In this document: positions 24,971 to 34,824 of the stretch, piece after piece
How the letters are laid out: every line of letters begins with the position of its first letter
Position numbering within the stretch: position 1 is the stretch's first letter
Assembly: GCA_963920765.1 (NCBI GenBank)
Contig: OY987246.1
Span: forward strand, 16,612,868-16,676,867
DNA from: Ulota crispa
Taxonomy: Eukaryota > Streptophyta > Bryopsida > Orthotrichales > Orthotrichaceae
Direction of reading: 5' to 3'
Length of the DNA stretch: 64,000 nucleotides
The notes under the pieces: model-generated
Database searches by the model: none
Told to the model about the DNA's origin: nothing
What the model saw: the letters and a program-made list of their open reading frames with translations, nothing else
Position numbers and translations under genes: made by a program

Positions 24971-25144
24971 TCATCCAATCGCGGACGATATGTTTACATT
25001 CATCAAGACACGGATGAGATAGCTAAATTCATCCTTGGATGGATGAGAGTTTCACGTTCATCTCACTGCGGACGAGATTGTCACATTCATCTAAAGACGG
25101 ATGTAATTTAGACATTCATCTAGTGACGGATGAGGCCCAAGGCG
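24971..25144 (+). promoter_or_regulatory. array of six dyad sites at exact 29-bp spacing
   Basis: TCATC starts at 24971, 25000, 25029, 25058, 25087 and 25116, every 29 bp. Each is followed by about 7 bp and then GGATGA or a close variant (GGACGA), making an 18-bp imperfect inverted repeat and an 11-bp linker. A partial CGGATGA copy precedes the array. The unit at 25029 is a perfect dyad (TCATCC, 6 bp, GGATGA). GGCCCA (site II-type) overlaps the last unit at 25134-25139. Lying just upstream of a TATA box, it looks like a multi-site activator-binding region. The binding protein is unknown. Confidence 0.6.
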
Positions 25145-25151
25145 TTCCCGC

Positions 25152-25184
25152 TATATAGTGAGAGACGACAGGATCAAACCCTAA
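25152..25184 (+). promoter_or_regulatory. TATA box and telo-box
   Basis: TATATAG at 25152 is followed 24 bp later by AAACCCTAA (25176-25184), a telo-box as found in plant housekeeping promoters near the start site. This predicts transcription to the right starting at roughly 25180. Confidence 0.5.
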
Positions 25185-25536
25185 CACTACTTGATCTTAT
25201 CTGAGTGCACACCGGGCCGCTCCGGCTTCGCTCCCGCACCTCCATCGCCACCTTGTTGCCGCCACCGTTCATTCTCGTGCGCTTGGTTACGAGGGTTTAG
25301 TCGCTGGAGTGCAACATGGGAGCGTTGCGAGGCACTGACCCTCCGTGAGCACAATGACGCCTGTCCGCTATGCTAGCTCTTTCAAATTAAGAGCTCTGAT
25401 GCATCCTGCGGGCTCCCCCACCACAATCCGAATCTCATCGTTTGCTTTCATTTTTTCAATACCATGTTTGTTGAGGCTAATCTCAATACAAGTCTGGCTA
25501 AGTTTGCTGTTTGTATTAGGGTTTATATTCCTGGTT
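25185..25536 (+). other. unidentified transcript start with small open frames
   Basis: Downstream of the TATA box is a GC-rich leader, a 10-codon frame (ATG at 25316) and then a frame from ATG 25351 that stays open for about 62 codons. The latter reads SSFKLRALMHPAGSPTTI and then becomes hydrophobic. HPAG followed by PTTI recalls the start of mitochondrial pyruvate carrier proteins (HPAGPKTI), but the rest does not fit. It may be a truncated copy, a small membrane peptide or a non-coding leader. Confidence 0.25.
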
Positions 25537-25850
25537 TGATTTGAATTTTTCTGAAATTATTCCTTGCTTACTTGCTTTCATTTTTTCAACAACATGTTTG
25601 TCGAGGCTAATTTCAACATAAGCTTGGCTATGTTCGCTGTTCATATGTGTTTTAGGGTTTGAATTCCTGGTTTGATTTTAACGTTTCTGAGATTGTGCCT
25701 TGTTTACTTGTTTTCATTTTTTCAACAACATGTTTGCTGAGTCTAATTTCAATAGAACTCTAGCTAAGTTCGCTTTTCCTATGTGTTTTAGGGTTTGGAT
25801 TCCTGGTTTTATTTGAATGTTTCTGAGAGTGTGCCTTGTCTGGTCACTTG
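25440..25850. repeat. three degenerate tandem units of about 133 bp
   Basis: Units begin near 25440, 25572 and 25708 with TTTCATTTTTTCAA and each contain AACATGTTTG-like, GCTAAGTTCGCT-like and TTTAGGGTTTG-like segments and CCTGGTTT. They are about 75-85% alike by eye. A fourth, poorer match continues to about 26060. Confidence 0.65.
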
Positions 25851-26533
25851 ATCGAGAGTAGGAGCTCTCAAATGTGCCACTCATGTTGGGATCTGCTTGC
25901 GTGAAAACCAGGACTGCTGATTAGGGTTGGCCTTTCTTCGGTGTCGTTGAAATGCAAGTCTGGAGAGAGCTTCTTGTGTGGTTTAGGGTTTGGAGTTATT
26001 CCTTTGCTGAAATCGTGGTTTGATTGCAATGTTTTTGTTGGTGCTCTTTGTCTGGTCTCTCGGTCAGTTTAACTTGATTAGGAGCATGGCATGACCTTCC
26101 TCACTAGTCGGAGCCCTTTAGCGTTTGCACGAGAACCAAGGGTGCACCGCTTAGGGTTCAGGGGTTTTTCAAAGTACTTTTGAGTTAGGACTTGTTTAAG
26201 ATTATGCTGTGAGACGAATGATGAAGATGTTTGTCTCGAAAGGAAAGTGATGATATTTACAGGTACTGCCTACAGGGCTATATAGTTGGTGTCATCTATG
26301 TGCCATCGCTGCTCCTGGCTGGCTTGCTTGCTATTGTCGCCGGGTGGTGAAAGAGTGCTTTGACACTAATTTCCTACTGGGGAAGATCATTAGTTTATCT
26401 GATTCCTTAACATATCATTTTAGACCGGTGTTGTAACAAACCTGCGTGACAAAGGTTGATGCCACACCCCATTGCGGGATGTAACGATCACAAAAAGTCT
26501 CTGAAGCGACTGAGAACGCTGTATATTTAAAAA

Positions 26534-27159
26534 TGCACCAACTTGTGACACATCCACCAGCGTATTAACGAGCCTAGTATCTTCACTTCATCAATCGCTT
26601 ATTCCAGAACTAGCAATATACTAGCAAAATAACGGAACGAAATATCTGTCAACCAGTGTTACCCAAACAGGAAGCGTTCTTGGAGGCAATCAAGCCTTTT
26701 TTTTCATGCAGACACTATACCGCATAGATCATCGCCAGTCTCCAAGCTTGCCTCAATCGTTTCGAAACCTGTCGTAAAGCAACATGCACAGTGTAATCAT
26801 CTTCACAGCTAACGACAGTCGTCTGAAGTCACCTAGCCCTAAAAGCTGCACCAACTTGTGACACATCCACCAGCGTATTAACGAGCCTAGTATCTTCACT
26901 TCATCAATCGCTTATTCCAGAACTAGCAATATACTAGCAAAATAACGGAACGAAATATCTGTCAACCAGTGTTACCCAAACAGGAAGCGTTCTTGGAGGC
27001 AATCAAGCCTTTTTTTTCATGCAGACACTATACCGCATAGATCATCGCCAGTCTCCAAGCTTGCCTCAATCGTTTCGAAACCTGTCGTAAAGCAACATGC
27101 ACAGTGTAATCATCTTCACAGCTAACGACAGTCGTCTGAAGTCACCTAGCCCTAAAAGC
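26534..27159. repeat. perfect 313-bp tandem duplication
   Basis: Bases 26534-26846 and 26847-27159 read identically, including an 8-T run. The second copy ends 385 bp before the phosphatase start codon, so it is in that gene's promoter region. Either a very recent event or an assembly artefact. Confidence 0.9.
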
Positions 27160-27544
27160 GAATCGGTATGTGACGCTGCTAGCCCTAACCCTAAACCTAA
27201 AAGCGAATCGGCTTTTGCACGCAATCATGTTTGTCGTTTCTGTGTTCTACGATTCCGGGCCAGCGCTGTAAGAATGTGTCTCGTGTCTCACTTCAAACTG
27301 CAATTCTCTTCATGGCCACATGTTCAGAAATACTGTTGAGTAACCGAGAAATGTGGAATTGGTCCAAATTACGAAACCCTAGATTTGAAACGCAAATCGT
27401 TTTGAGAGCGCACTTTTCAGTTTGTGCAAGGAATGCTTCTTTTGAATTTGTATGAGTGTTACCTGCAAGAGTATAGAGAAAGTCAATAGATAGGTGTAAC
27501 TAGAAATGCTTTAGTGTGACGATTAATGAGGCATTTAGGTAACT

Positions 27545-28783
27545 ATGGCGTCGGTTGCCGTTTCAGGTATCAGAGGGTTGTTTCTACGAAAAGATTTCGA
27601 GAGGTCAAGCTGCACTACGAGCCAATCTGTTACTCTTTCTTTGAGGCGCAGAATTAGGGTTACAGCGATACATTCAAGCACACACTCAGCGAAGCTCGAA
27701 GCAGCCATCGAAGTGGTGCAGCGAGCTTGCCAGTTATGCCTTTCAGTCCGGGCTGGAATGAAACAAGGCGAGGGGCAGTTGGACAAGGTAGACAACACAC
27801 CAGTAACAGTAGCAGACTTCGGAGTGCAAGCTCTCATCAGCCTGGAATTAGGGCAACTGTTTCCCGACATTCCTTTACTAGGTGAGGAGAACGCAAGCCA
27901 GTTACGTGAAGAGTATAAGAAAAAGCGAGGAGATTCATTAGTGGAGGCAATCGTGGAAACCCTAACCCCTTTCGTGTCTCTTAACTTGGATTGCAACACT
28001 GTTCTCGATGCTGTTGACAGAGGTGCCCAGGCTATCACCACCGTCCAGCTATGTTACTGGGTGTTGGATCCCATAGATGGAACACGGGGCTTTTTGAGAG
28101 GAGGGAACGCTTTGTACGTTATAGGTCTTGCTTTAATACTGGATGGGAAACCAGTTTTAGGTGTCATGGGGTGTCCTAACGTTGGATACTTTTTAAACAG
28201 GTTTAGTGTTCAGATGGCAAGCGTGTATTACGGTGGTGAAGATGATGATGATCATGATGATAAAACTTGCCAACGTGGGCTTGTAATGGCTGCCAGCTTG
28301 GGAGGAGGCTGTTGGGTGAGGCCGCTTGAAGATTCGGCCTTGCTGAAGACTAAAGTTGCCAGTTTTGATTCTTTTAAAAATTCGTGGTTTTGTGTGTCAG
28401 ATAGTGAGGTCTGGCAGGAAACTTTATTGGCAAGTGCGCTTGAAGGAAAGAATGTGAAGAAAGAGGAGATGTTAGTGTTGTCACTTTGTTGTGGAAGTTT
28501 GTGTAAGTACTTTGCTCTTGCCCTTGGTGGCGTGTCTGGGTTTTTGCTACCATGTGGGCCGTCGACTCCTTTGAAGGTGTGGGATCATGCGTCAGGGGTT
28601 GCTTGTGTTTTAGAAGCTGGTGGTCGTGTTTCGGATTTGGAGGGAACAGGTTTGGAGAGTCTTGTTGGTAATGGGAAGGAGAGCTTTACCGTTGAGGGTG
28701 GAGGTGTGTTTGCTAGTAATAAGGCTTTGCATGATCTGCTATTAGGAGAGTTCAGGAATGAGGGTGCTGCAGTTGGTCAGTGA
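27545..28783 (+). CDS. PAP phosphatase, HAL2/SAL-like, probably organellar
   Basis: Lithium-sensitive-type bisphosphate nucleotidase that removes the 3' phosphate from PAP, a by-product of sulfation (family knowledge). 412 residues in one uninterrupted exon; ATG at 27545. The first 40 or so residues are Ser/Arg-rich with almost no acidic residues, like a plastid or mitochondrial transit peptide. The metal-site motifs of the inositol-monophosphatase superfamily are visible: Glu114-Glu115 (LLGEEN), Asp175-Pro-Ile-Asp178-Gly-Thr, and Trp346-Asp347-His348. The closest type I recall is the organellar HAL2-like group, not cytosolic inositol monophosphatase. A telo-like GGGTTTAGGGTTTAGGG lies at 28852-28868 and AATAAA at 28913, consistent with a 3' UTR. 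The lack of introns contrasts with its neighbours and could reflect retroposition or ancestral state. Confidence 0.88.
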   Translation: MASVAVSGIRGLFLRKDFERSSCTTSQSVTLSLRRRIRVTAIHSSTHSAKLEAAIEVVQRACQLCLSVRAGMKQGEGQLDKVDNTPVTVADFGVQALISLELGQLFPDIPLLGEENASQLREEYKKKRGDSLVEAIVETLTPFVSLNLDCNTVLDAVDRGAQAITTVQLCYWVLDPIDGTRGFLRGGNALYVIGLALILDGKPVLGVMGCPNVGYFLNRFSVQMASVYYGGEDDDDHDDKTCQRGLVMAASLGGGCWVRPLEDSALLKTKVASFDSFKNSWFCVSDSEVWQETLLASALEGKNVKKEEMLVLSLCCGSLCKYFALALGGVSGFLLPCGPSTPLKVWDHASGVACVLEAGGRVSDLEGTGLESLVGNGKESFTVEGGGVFASNKALHDLLLGEFRNEGAAVGQ

Positions 28784-28912
28784 CTGACGCTATGACAGGT
28801 GCAGAACTTCAATTGGCTTGTGTACAGGAGTGTTTCAAATGATAGAGTGAAGGGTTTAGGGTTTAGGGAACAGTGACATTCAATTCTGAGCTGCATTCAA
28901 TTCTGAACTGGC

Positions 28913-28918
28913 AATAAA
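28913..28918 (+). terminator. polyadenylation signal AATAAA
   Basis: AATAAA occurs 130 bp after the phosphatase stop codon in AT-rich sequence. Confidence 0.45.
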
Positions 28919-29541
28919 AGGGATGATAAATTTTGCTGTTGATACTCTATAAGTGCTCAGCAATGAGCTTTTATTTGAACATCAAAATTTAAGTGGAGCA
29001 GTTGAGTGGGTCCACTCTTGTCTTGCCGTCTCTCCTACGTTTACGTGAAATGTATCGTTTGTGGACGATGAATTGAATGATGGACTGGGTGATGGCAAGC
29101 AAATACATGGTTATGCATGCTACTCAAACTTTCTCACATTCACAAGGATGGATCATTGAGATTCCCGTGTGTACCTAAAACCGAGCCTTTGTAAATTAGA
29201 TGATGGATTGATGCTCGTTGCAAAATGTTAAAACACTTTCGAAATTTCTGTATCATATCGAAAATAAGGAAAACATAAAAAATGCTCCTCAATTAGTTTG
29301 AAATATCAAATATGCCCTTGTATTATTTGAAATATAAAAAATAAATTGGTTTTGTGAAAATATCAATTACCCCTAGTTTTCTTGTGGGCCTCTTTACTGC
29401 AAATTCTTGTACGTTGCACAAAAACATTATTGCATTTGCACCAAAGGTATTGGCAAAAAACAAAAAATAAAAAAAAGCATGCTATTGAATGCAATGAATG
29501 TAATGGCTTTGGTTACAATACGTACATGCATGAACCCTATA

Positions 29542-29916
29542 AGGTAGGTGCACTCATAAGCGTGGAAATAAGGGTTTTGGAGTAGGTAAAACAATTGAAT
29601 AACTTTGAAAAAAATACTACATGTTAGGAAATGGAAACCAAAAATATTAGCATCAATTTCAAGGTTCCAACCGCAAGCATTTGTTCACAAAGATTTTTCA
29701 AAATCCAAAATCACTGAAATTGTAGGAACCATGTGTAAGAGGTGCTAATCAGAAGGCTTGTTGGTTCTTAAAAAGTGAGATGGGTACTCAAAACCTCATG
29801 CTAGTCACTCACAATCATCACTTCATTACCCATAACCATTTTTTTTTTATATTAATTAACCCTGCTACTGTCAGGTGATGGGCATGGGGATGCAATGCTT
29901 ATGAATGCTACTACCT
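29542..29916 (+). mobile_element. AGGTAG-ended MITE, family B, copy 4 (nested)
   Basis: 375 bp with TA at both ends. Left end AGGTAGGTGCACTCATAAGC, right end ATGAATGCTACTACCT. The interior matches the 20995 and 22241 copies. Confidence 0.82.
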
Positions 29917-30057
29917 TATAGAGCTTGTATCTGAGATTTGACTTCACTCAACTCACATCTAATTTTTGTGATTTTCGTTGTCATCCCAATATTTACAATA
30001 AAGAGGCACAAGAAAACTACAGATATTTATGATAGTCTCAAAGACAACAAACATAAC

Positions 30058-30257
30058 NNNNNNNNNNNNNNNNNNNNNNNNNNNNNNNNNNNNNNNNNNN
30101 NNNNNNNNNNNNNNNNNNNNNNNNNNNNNNNNNNNNNNNNNNNNNNNNNNNNNNNNNNNNNNNNNNNNNNNNNNNNNNNNNNNNNNNNNNNNNNNNNNNN
30201 NNNNNNNNNNNNNNNNNNNNNNNNNNNNNNNNNNNNNNNNNNNNNNNNNNNNNNNNN
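30058..30257. other. assembly gap of 200 N
   Basis: Exactly 200 undetermined bases, most likely a placeholder length. The right edge is an AAAG/TA microsatellite, which probably caused the break. Confidence 0.98.
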
Positions 30258-30440
30258 AAAGAAAGAAAGAAATATATATATATAAGTTTTTTTAATAATA
30301 AATTTTTAACACGTCTAGTCCCCTCAACGTGTGTGCACTAAACTAAGCCTCCCTCTCATAAACTCTAATAAATTCAACCAAGTGTCCCCATAGCTAAAGA
30401 AGGGTGTGGAATATTCAACACCATTTCATCCAAGTGGATG

Positions 30441-30468
30441 GAATGGTGTGGAATATTCCACACCATTC
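30441..30468. repeat. 28-bp perfect palindrome
   Basis: GAATGGTGTGGAAT followed by its exact reverse complement. A partial copy lies about 35 bp to the left. It lies inside the large inverted-repeat element. Confidence 0.8.
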
Positions 30469-31370
30469 TCTTGGAGGGAGGGCAACCTTTACTAGTACTA
30501 CTAAATGTTATGAAGGATATGATTGACATTTTTATAGAAAACCAGGGGTATTTTATATTTCAAGTAATGTAGGGGTAAAATTGATATTTTAAAATAATTG
30601 AGGAGCATTTCTGAGATTTTCTATTGAAATTATGACATGATGACATGGATCTGAGAAAAATAATAAATCATATCTCAAGCTCTTGTAACTAACATATACA
30701 ACGCTTGAACATATATAACACTTAAACATCATTCTTGGAAGCTCACCTAATTCTCATTAAAATACAATCATGGTTACCGACAAAATTCGAGTTTTTGGTC
30801 AACATAAGGCGTACTCTCCATTGGCCTACGCAGGTAAAAAAAACTAACAATAACAATAAAAAACATGTTTTACTACCTAACAATTCAATCAAAGTCATGG
30901 ATGTGTTGAACAATTACAAATTGACCATTAGTTTTTCACTCGCACAAGGCCATCGCTCCTACTGTGATACAATTCAAGGATAACTCCAATGAATCTCCTG
31001 CGCTCAACAACTTTGAATGAGCTCTAGATGGTGCTCAAAAGAAATCTACATGCCTTTGACATGATCAAACTTTTTCTTACGCAACTCCAAGGGAAATCAG
31101 GCCAGCTCCTCAAGAATGTTACGCAAACAAAACTTGACGATGGTATTTACAAAAGAGAGATTCCAAAGTTGATTTCAAATAGCAAGTCAATGGTGGTATT
31201 TACGAAAGAGTGGTAACAAATGTGGTTTCAAAACAAGAATTTAACTGTTGAGATAGTTTGCAGAGATGCCATTTTTTTCTAGCAAAATGAAGCCAGTTCT
31301 CGCCAGTTCTCGCCAGTTCTCACAGACTTAGACCAATATGGGCTGGTCCCTCCACTAGTTGTGAAATAGA

Positions 31371-31583
31371 ATGTGCACACCAAAGAGCTGGCAATTAAAA
31401 AAAATTGCCCTGATCCTCACTCTCCTCATGGTCTCACTCTTTTCAATTGCAACTGTCCCATACTGGTGCACCTTCTCTGCTTCCTTGTGTAAGCCATGGA
31501 AGCCACGCTTTGAAACCTCCAAGTCAATGACATGTCAGAGGATACCAGTTCCATCCGATATCTCTAAAATTCCAAGTCAATGA
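31371..31583 (+). CDS. possible small secreted peptide (70 aa)
   Basis: An ATG-started frame with a basic start, a hydrophobic core (ALILTLLMVSLFSIA) and a tail with three cysteines and basic residues. This layout fits a secreted or membrane-anchored peptide, but there is no family match, and it faces the 3' end of the gene at 31656 on the other strand. Could be chance. Confidence 0.2.
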   Translation: MCTPKSWQLKKIALILTLLMVSLFSIATVPYWCTFSASLCKPWKPRFETSKSMTCQRIPVPSDISKIPSQ

Positions 31584-31655
31584 CACCTTCGAAATCTCTA
31601 AAACTGGAGGGGGAAGTGTGAAGTTATCTTACAGAAAAAGGTCCTCATAGAACTT

Positions 31656-34469
31656 TTAAAAAAGAGGAGGGAGATGGTTTCCTCTCAGAAACTGTTTCAA
31701 CAACCGCTTCTCTTCATCGATTCTAGCCTTCTCATCTTTGTTGAGATCCTTAAGTTTCCTCCTCTCGTCCAGCACCCATTGCAACATCTCCCGTTGCTCC
31801 TCTTCGGAAATGGTTGCTTTTGGTGGTGGTGCCCATTCTGTAGCTGCTGCTGCAACAGACGAAGAAGAAGCTGCAACTGGCACAGCTGCTGCCTGCGGAG
31901 GGTGGTGGTTTTTCTCCTTCACAGCTTCTGACTCTGGTTTTTCTGGTTTTAGAGGGTTAGCATCGATAACTAGCTGCGGTCGAGTCAACACATATCCTGC
32001 ATTGGTAGAAACAAAAACATTTTAAGCGTTGAGCTTCTAAGCTAGAGGCTACAAAAAAACGTACTCTCTGTACCTCTAAAAACTTCCAAAAAGCTTCCTC
32101 GCAAAGGATTAATTGTGATTTTAGTGTTTGTGCTGGTGACACATGCATTCTAGAATCAATATACCATCTACCAAATGTATGCAAAATCTCCAGCTTTGAT
32201 GTTGTCGTTTGGGCACCCATATTCCGTGCAAAAAGTACCACCATATTTGTGCATGCTGCTAGCTCCTCATTATTGATGATCGAATCAAAGATTAGTGGCA
32301 ATAATGGTACCTCATATGGGCAAGGCCAAGTTTTTTAGGAGAGGAATGCTCTCTGATTGCTTAACTTGCCCCCACGAGATCATTGAACACGGCAAACACG
32401 TTCTCAACGTTTGAAATCAGCAAAAGGGAGCTATTTAGTGGTACAAGAAATGTATCTGGTTTGGACGTTTTTAGAGGTACAGAGGGAGTATATTTCAAAT
32501 ATATAGACTACTGAAGATCTTAATGAGACAATAATCCTCTTCATTTTCTGCAGGAGTGGAGTGCAATATAACCTTCTGATCATGCCCAGATATTCCTAAA
32601 TTGGCATGACAAGGAACCGTATCACCTCAATTTGAACTACCGTATATTCGGACAGAAGCATTTCAACAGAACAAACAGAAAATCCTAAACTTAACCTTTC
32701 AATAAAATTTCAAACGGGGTTGACACTTCATAAACTAAATATCTCTTCAACATAAGCTAAAACTGAATATCAAAATAGAGCGACAAGTCTCAGTGCGAAA
32801 ATTCTCTTAGATTCTTGCAACGTTTCTACTAAGCTGATTCTGTCGAAAACACTGAAACCTCGTCCGAAATGGGTGGAGTGCTGCTCAGAAGACACCCATT
32901 GCCTCCTGTTCTATGGAGAGAATGTCGTAGCGGTGTACATTGTAGAGAATGGTAACTCCAGACCAGCACTCGTTTCTTTGACACTAGGATGGCTATTTTC
33001 AAACTCAAATCCAGTGTCACTAAGACCCACGCTTCATTGAGTTAGTAAGGGCAAAAGGGAGTACTGAAGAAAGCCATAAATACTTTATAGAGAAATCTTG
33101 GTGGGACTTAGAGGCAGTTCACACTATGTCCCATGTCCCAAGTCCCACTGAACTCTAAGGATTTGATTAATGTAAAGCTAAAATTGGAACTGAGCGCTTC
33201 ACACTACGTCCCAAGTCCCAGAAACCAGTTGCATACGTGGCAGCACTTTTTGGAAGTTTTGGCGCCAAACTTTCAGCCCAAGTCCCAACCAATATTCTTG
33301 CATAACATATTCATAACTTTCTTTACCACTCTTTTTTGCCCTTAATAACCCAACAAAGCTAGAATCTAGCATTGCAAAGAGACTTGCAAAAATGGGAAGT
33401 GGGACATAGTGTGAACCACCCCTTACGTTGAGAGTTGGGCCACTAACACAAAATGGTCAACCCAAACCCTTGAATGAAGTCCCACATTCTTGACACCAAA
33501 TCTTTCAAAAAGTGCTGCCATAAGCAAAATGCAGTGAACCAGGTCGTGGGCCTTCAACCCCTAAGAAACAGAGACGCGGATACCCTAAAAACCTTCACCA
33601 TATACAACAACATTACAGCAACAATGTGACAAAAATCTCAATGAAAACTTGCTAGATCGTACCCCCGGCAATACAAAAACCGGCGAGAAAACCGATGACC
33701 AAACCCTAATGTATCCCCATTCGATCCACGCCAGACTAGGGTTTAAAGAAACAAGTCTACTATCAGCTTGCTTTCTTTTTCACACAGCGACTACAACGAA
33801 AAAAGCTGCGCATAAAATGTCACCGCAGCAATGCTAGGTACTAACTGACCCTAAAATTTCTTACAAGTTCAGGAAAAATAAAACAACAACAAAAAGATCC
33901 AAAGAGAGGTCATGGATTAGGGCAAAACCCTCCAATTCCGAGATTAAGGAGCAAAAGAGCGTCCACCGCAGCAATACTAGATACTGACTGACCCTAAAAT
34001 TTCTTACAAGTTAAGCAAAAATAAAACAACAATAAAAGATCCAAAGAGAAGTCATGGATTAGGGCAAAAACCTCCAATTCCGAGATTAACGAGCAGAAGA
34101 GCGCCCACGCCTGCTCTGTACCGATACCAGAAGGGCGCCTTCGGCAGAGGAGGCAGCGATGATGCAACAGGCTGCTGCTGCTTCTGCACAAACACTCTTG
34201 GCTCCGCCATCTCACCACCTATCACCAACACGTCGCTTTAGCTCAAGAGACACTCACAACGTCGAAAAACAGAGTCTACAACAAAAAAAGAGTAAAAAAA
34301 AGAGAGCAAAATACAGACTATTGTAGCAAAAACAAGAGAGAGCAGAATATAGATTGTTGTGGAGAAGAATGTGGCGTCTAAGGGGTGAATTAAGTATACT
34401 ACCGGGAGGGTGGGAGCCTTTCTTGGGCTTGTGTAAAAAGAGCTTGGGGGGGTTTTGTGGCTCACTCAT
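31656..34469 (-). CDS. small single-pass membrane protein of a conserved plant family, function unknown
   Basis: Three exons in frame: 34469-34403, 34218-34072, 31996-31656; 184 residues. The N-terminus reads MSEPQNPPKLFLHKPKK. After a Pro/Gln linker comes FWYRYRAG and a membrane helix (VGALLLVNLGIGGYVL), which is restored exactly by splicing exon 2 to exon 3. An Ala/Pro-rich low-complexity stretch follows. The C-terminal helix contains EEQREMLQWVLDERRKLK and then IDEEKRLLKQFLR. I recall a family of small plant proteins with the same PPKL..KPKK start, Tyr/Arg-flanked helix and EEKxxLKQF(I/L)R end; none has a function that I know. Exon 1 is less certain than the others, since an in-frame ATG at 34210 offers a shorter 158-residue form. 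The large intron holds a Stowaway-like MITE, a TTCACACTA element and a 143-bp duplication of the exon 2 end. Confidence 0.7.
32064..32488. mobile_element. Stowaway-like MITE in an intron
   Basis: 425 bp with TA on each side (32062-32063, 32489-32490). The ends CTCTCTGTACCTCTAAAAAC and GTTTTTAGAGGTACAGAGGG are inverted repeats and match the classic Stowaway end CTCCCTCCGT-type. It lies inside intron 2 of the small membrane-protein gene. Confidence 0.75.
33108..33425. mobile_element. TTCACACTA-ended MITE
   Basis: About 318 bp. Left AGAGGCAGTTCACACTATGT, right ACATAGTGTGAACCACCCCT. A second TTCACACTACGTCCC lies inside (near 33199), suggesting a nested or duplicated end. In intron 2 of the membrane-protein gene. 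Confidence 0.6.
33821..34106. repeat. 143-bp tandem duplication spanning an exon end
   Basis: 33821-33963 and 33964-34106 are about 90% alike. The right copy contains the end of exon 2 and its donor for the membrane-protein gene; the left copy is an exon-like duplicate within the intron. Confidence 0.85.
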
Positions 34470-34824
34470 GATTTCCTGCTTCTTACGCTGGTTCCCTAAT
34501 CGAAGAAAGCCGGATTTTTCTGTCTGTTGGTGGTGATGGTGGTGGTGGTGCAGCTTGTTTGTGGTGGATCGATCGCCAGGGCGGGACTGCGAAAGGGCGA
34601 TCATAGCAAGCTCGCGATCGGTGCTGCCATTGATTCCATGTCGCCAAGACGGCGACTTGGGCGCTTTGGTGTTGCGAGCGAGGAGACAGATCAAAAGGAG
34701 AGAGGAGTATTTTTCACTGCGTGGAGATTCCACGTCGGATGCCACGTCGGATTTTTTGATTGTTTGAAAAGGGGTGTCGGAGATCAATCTCTATAAAGGA
34801 GTTCCTCCCATTTGTTCTCATCTA

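Larger units (their letters stand above)
29260..30624. mobile_element. large inverted-repeat element containing a nested MITE and the gap
   Basis: About 85-bp ends are reverse complements: ATGCTCCTCAATTAG near 29282 matches TAATTGAGGAGCAT near 30597, with AATATCAA and TTGAAATATAAAA also paired. Inside are the family B MITE at 29542 and the 200-N gap, so its own content is only partly visible. Confidence 0.55.

Noticed and set aside
26200..26420. C/D-box snoRNA candidates (GTGATGA and CTGA words)
   Set aside because: Spacing between C-like and D-like boxes is too long and there is no terminal stem, so no RNA gene is supported.
28852..28868. Telomere sequence (TTTAGGG)n
   Set aside because: Only two and a half units in a 3' flank; far too short for a telomere or a clear interstitial tract.
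34254..34787. 177-codon minus-strand ORF
   Set aside because: Only the segment from its internal ATG at 34469 to the donor at 34403 is supported as exon; the rest reads through intron and leader with low-complexity His and Leu/Phe runs.
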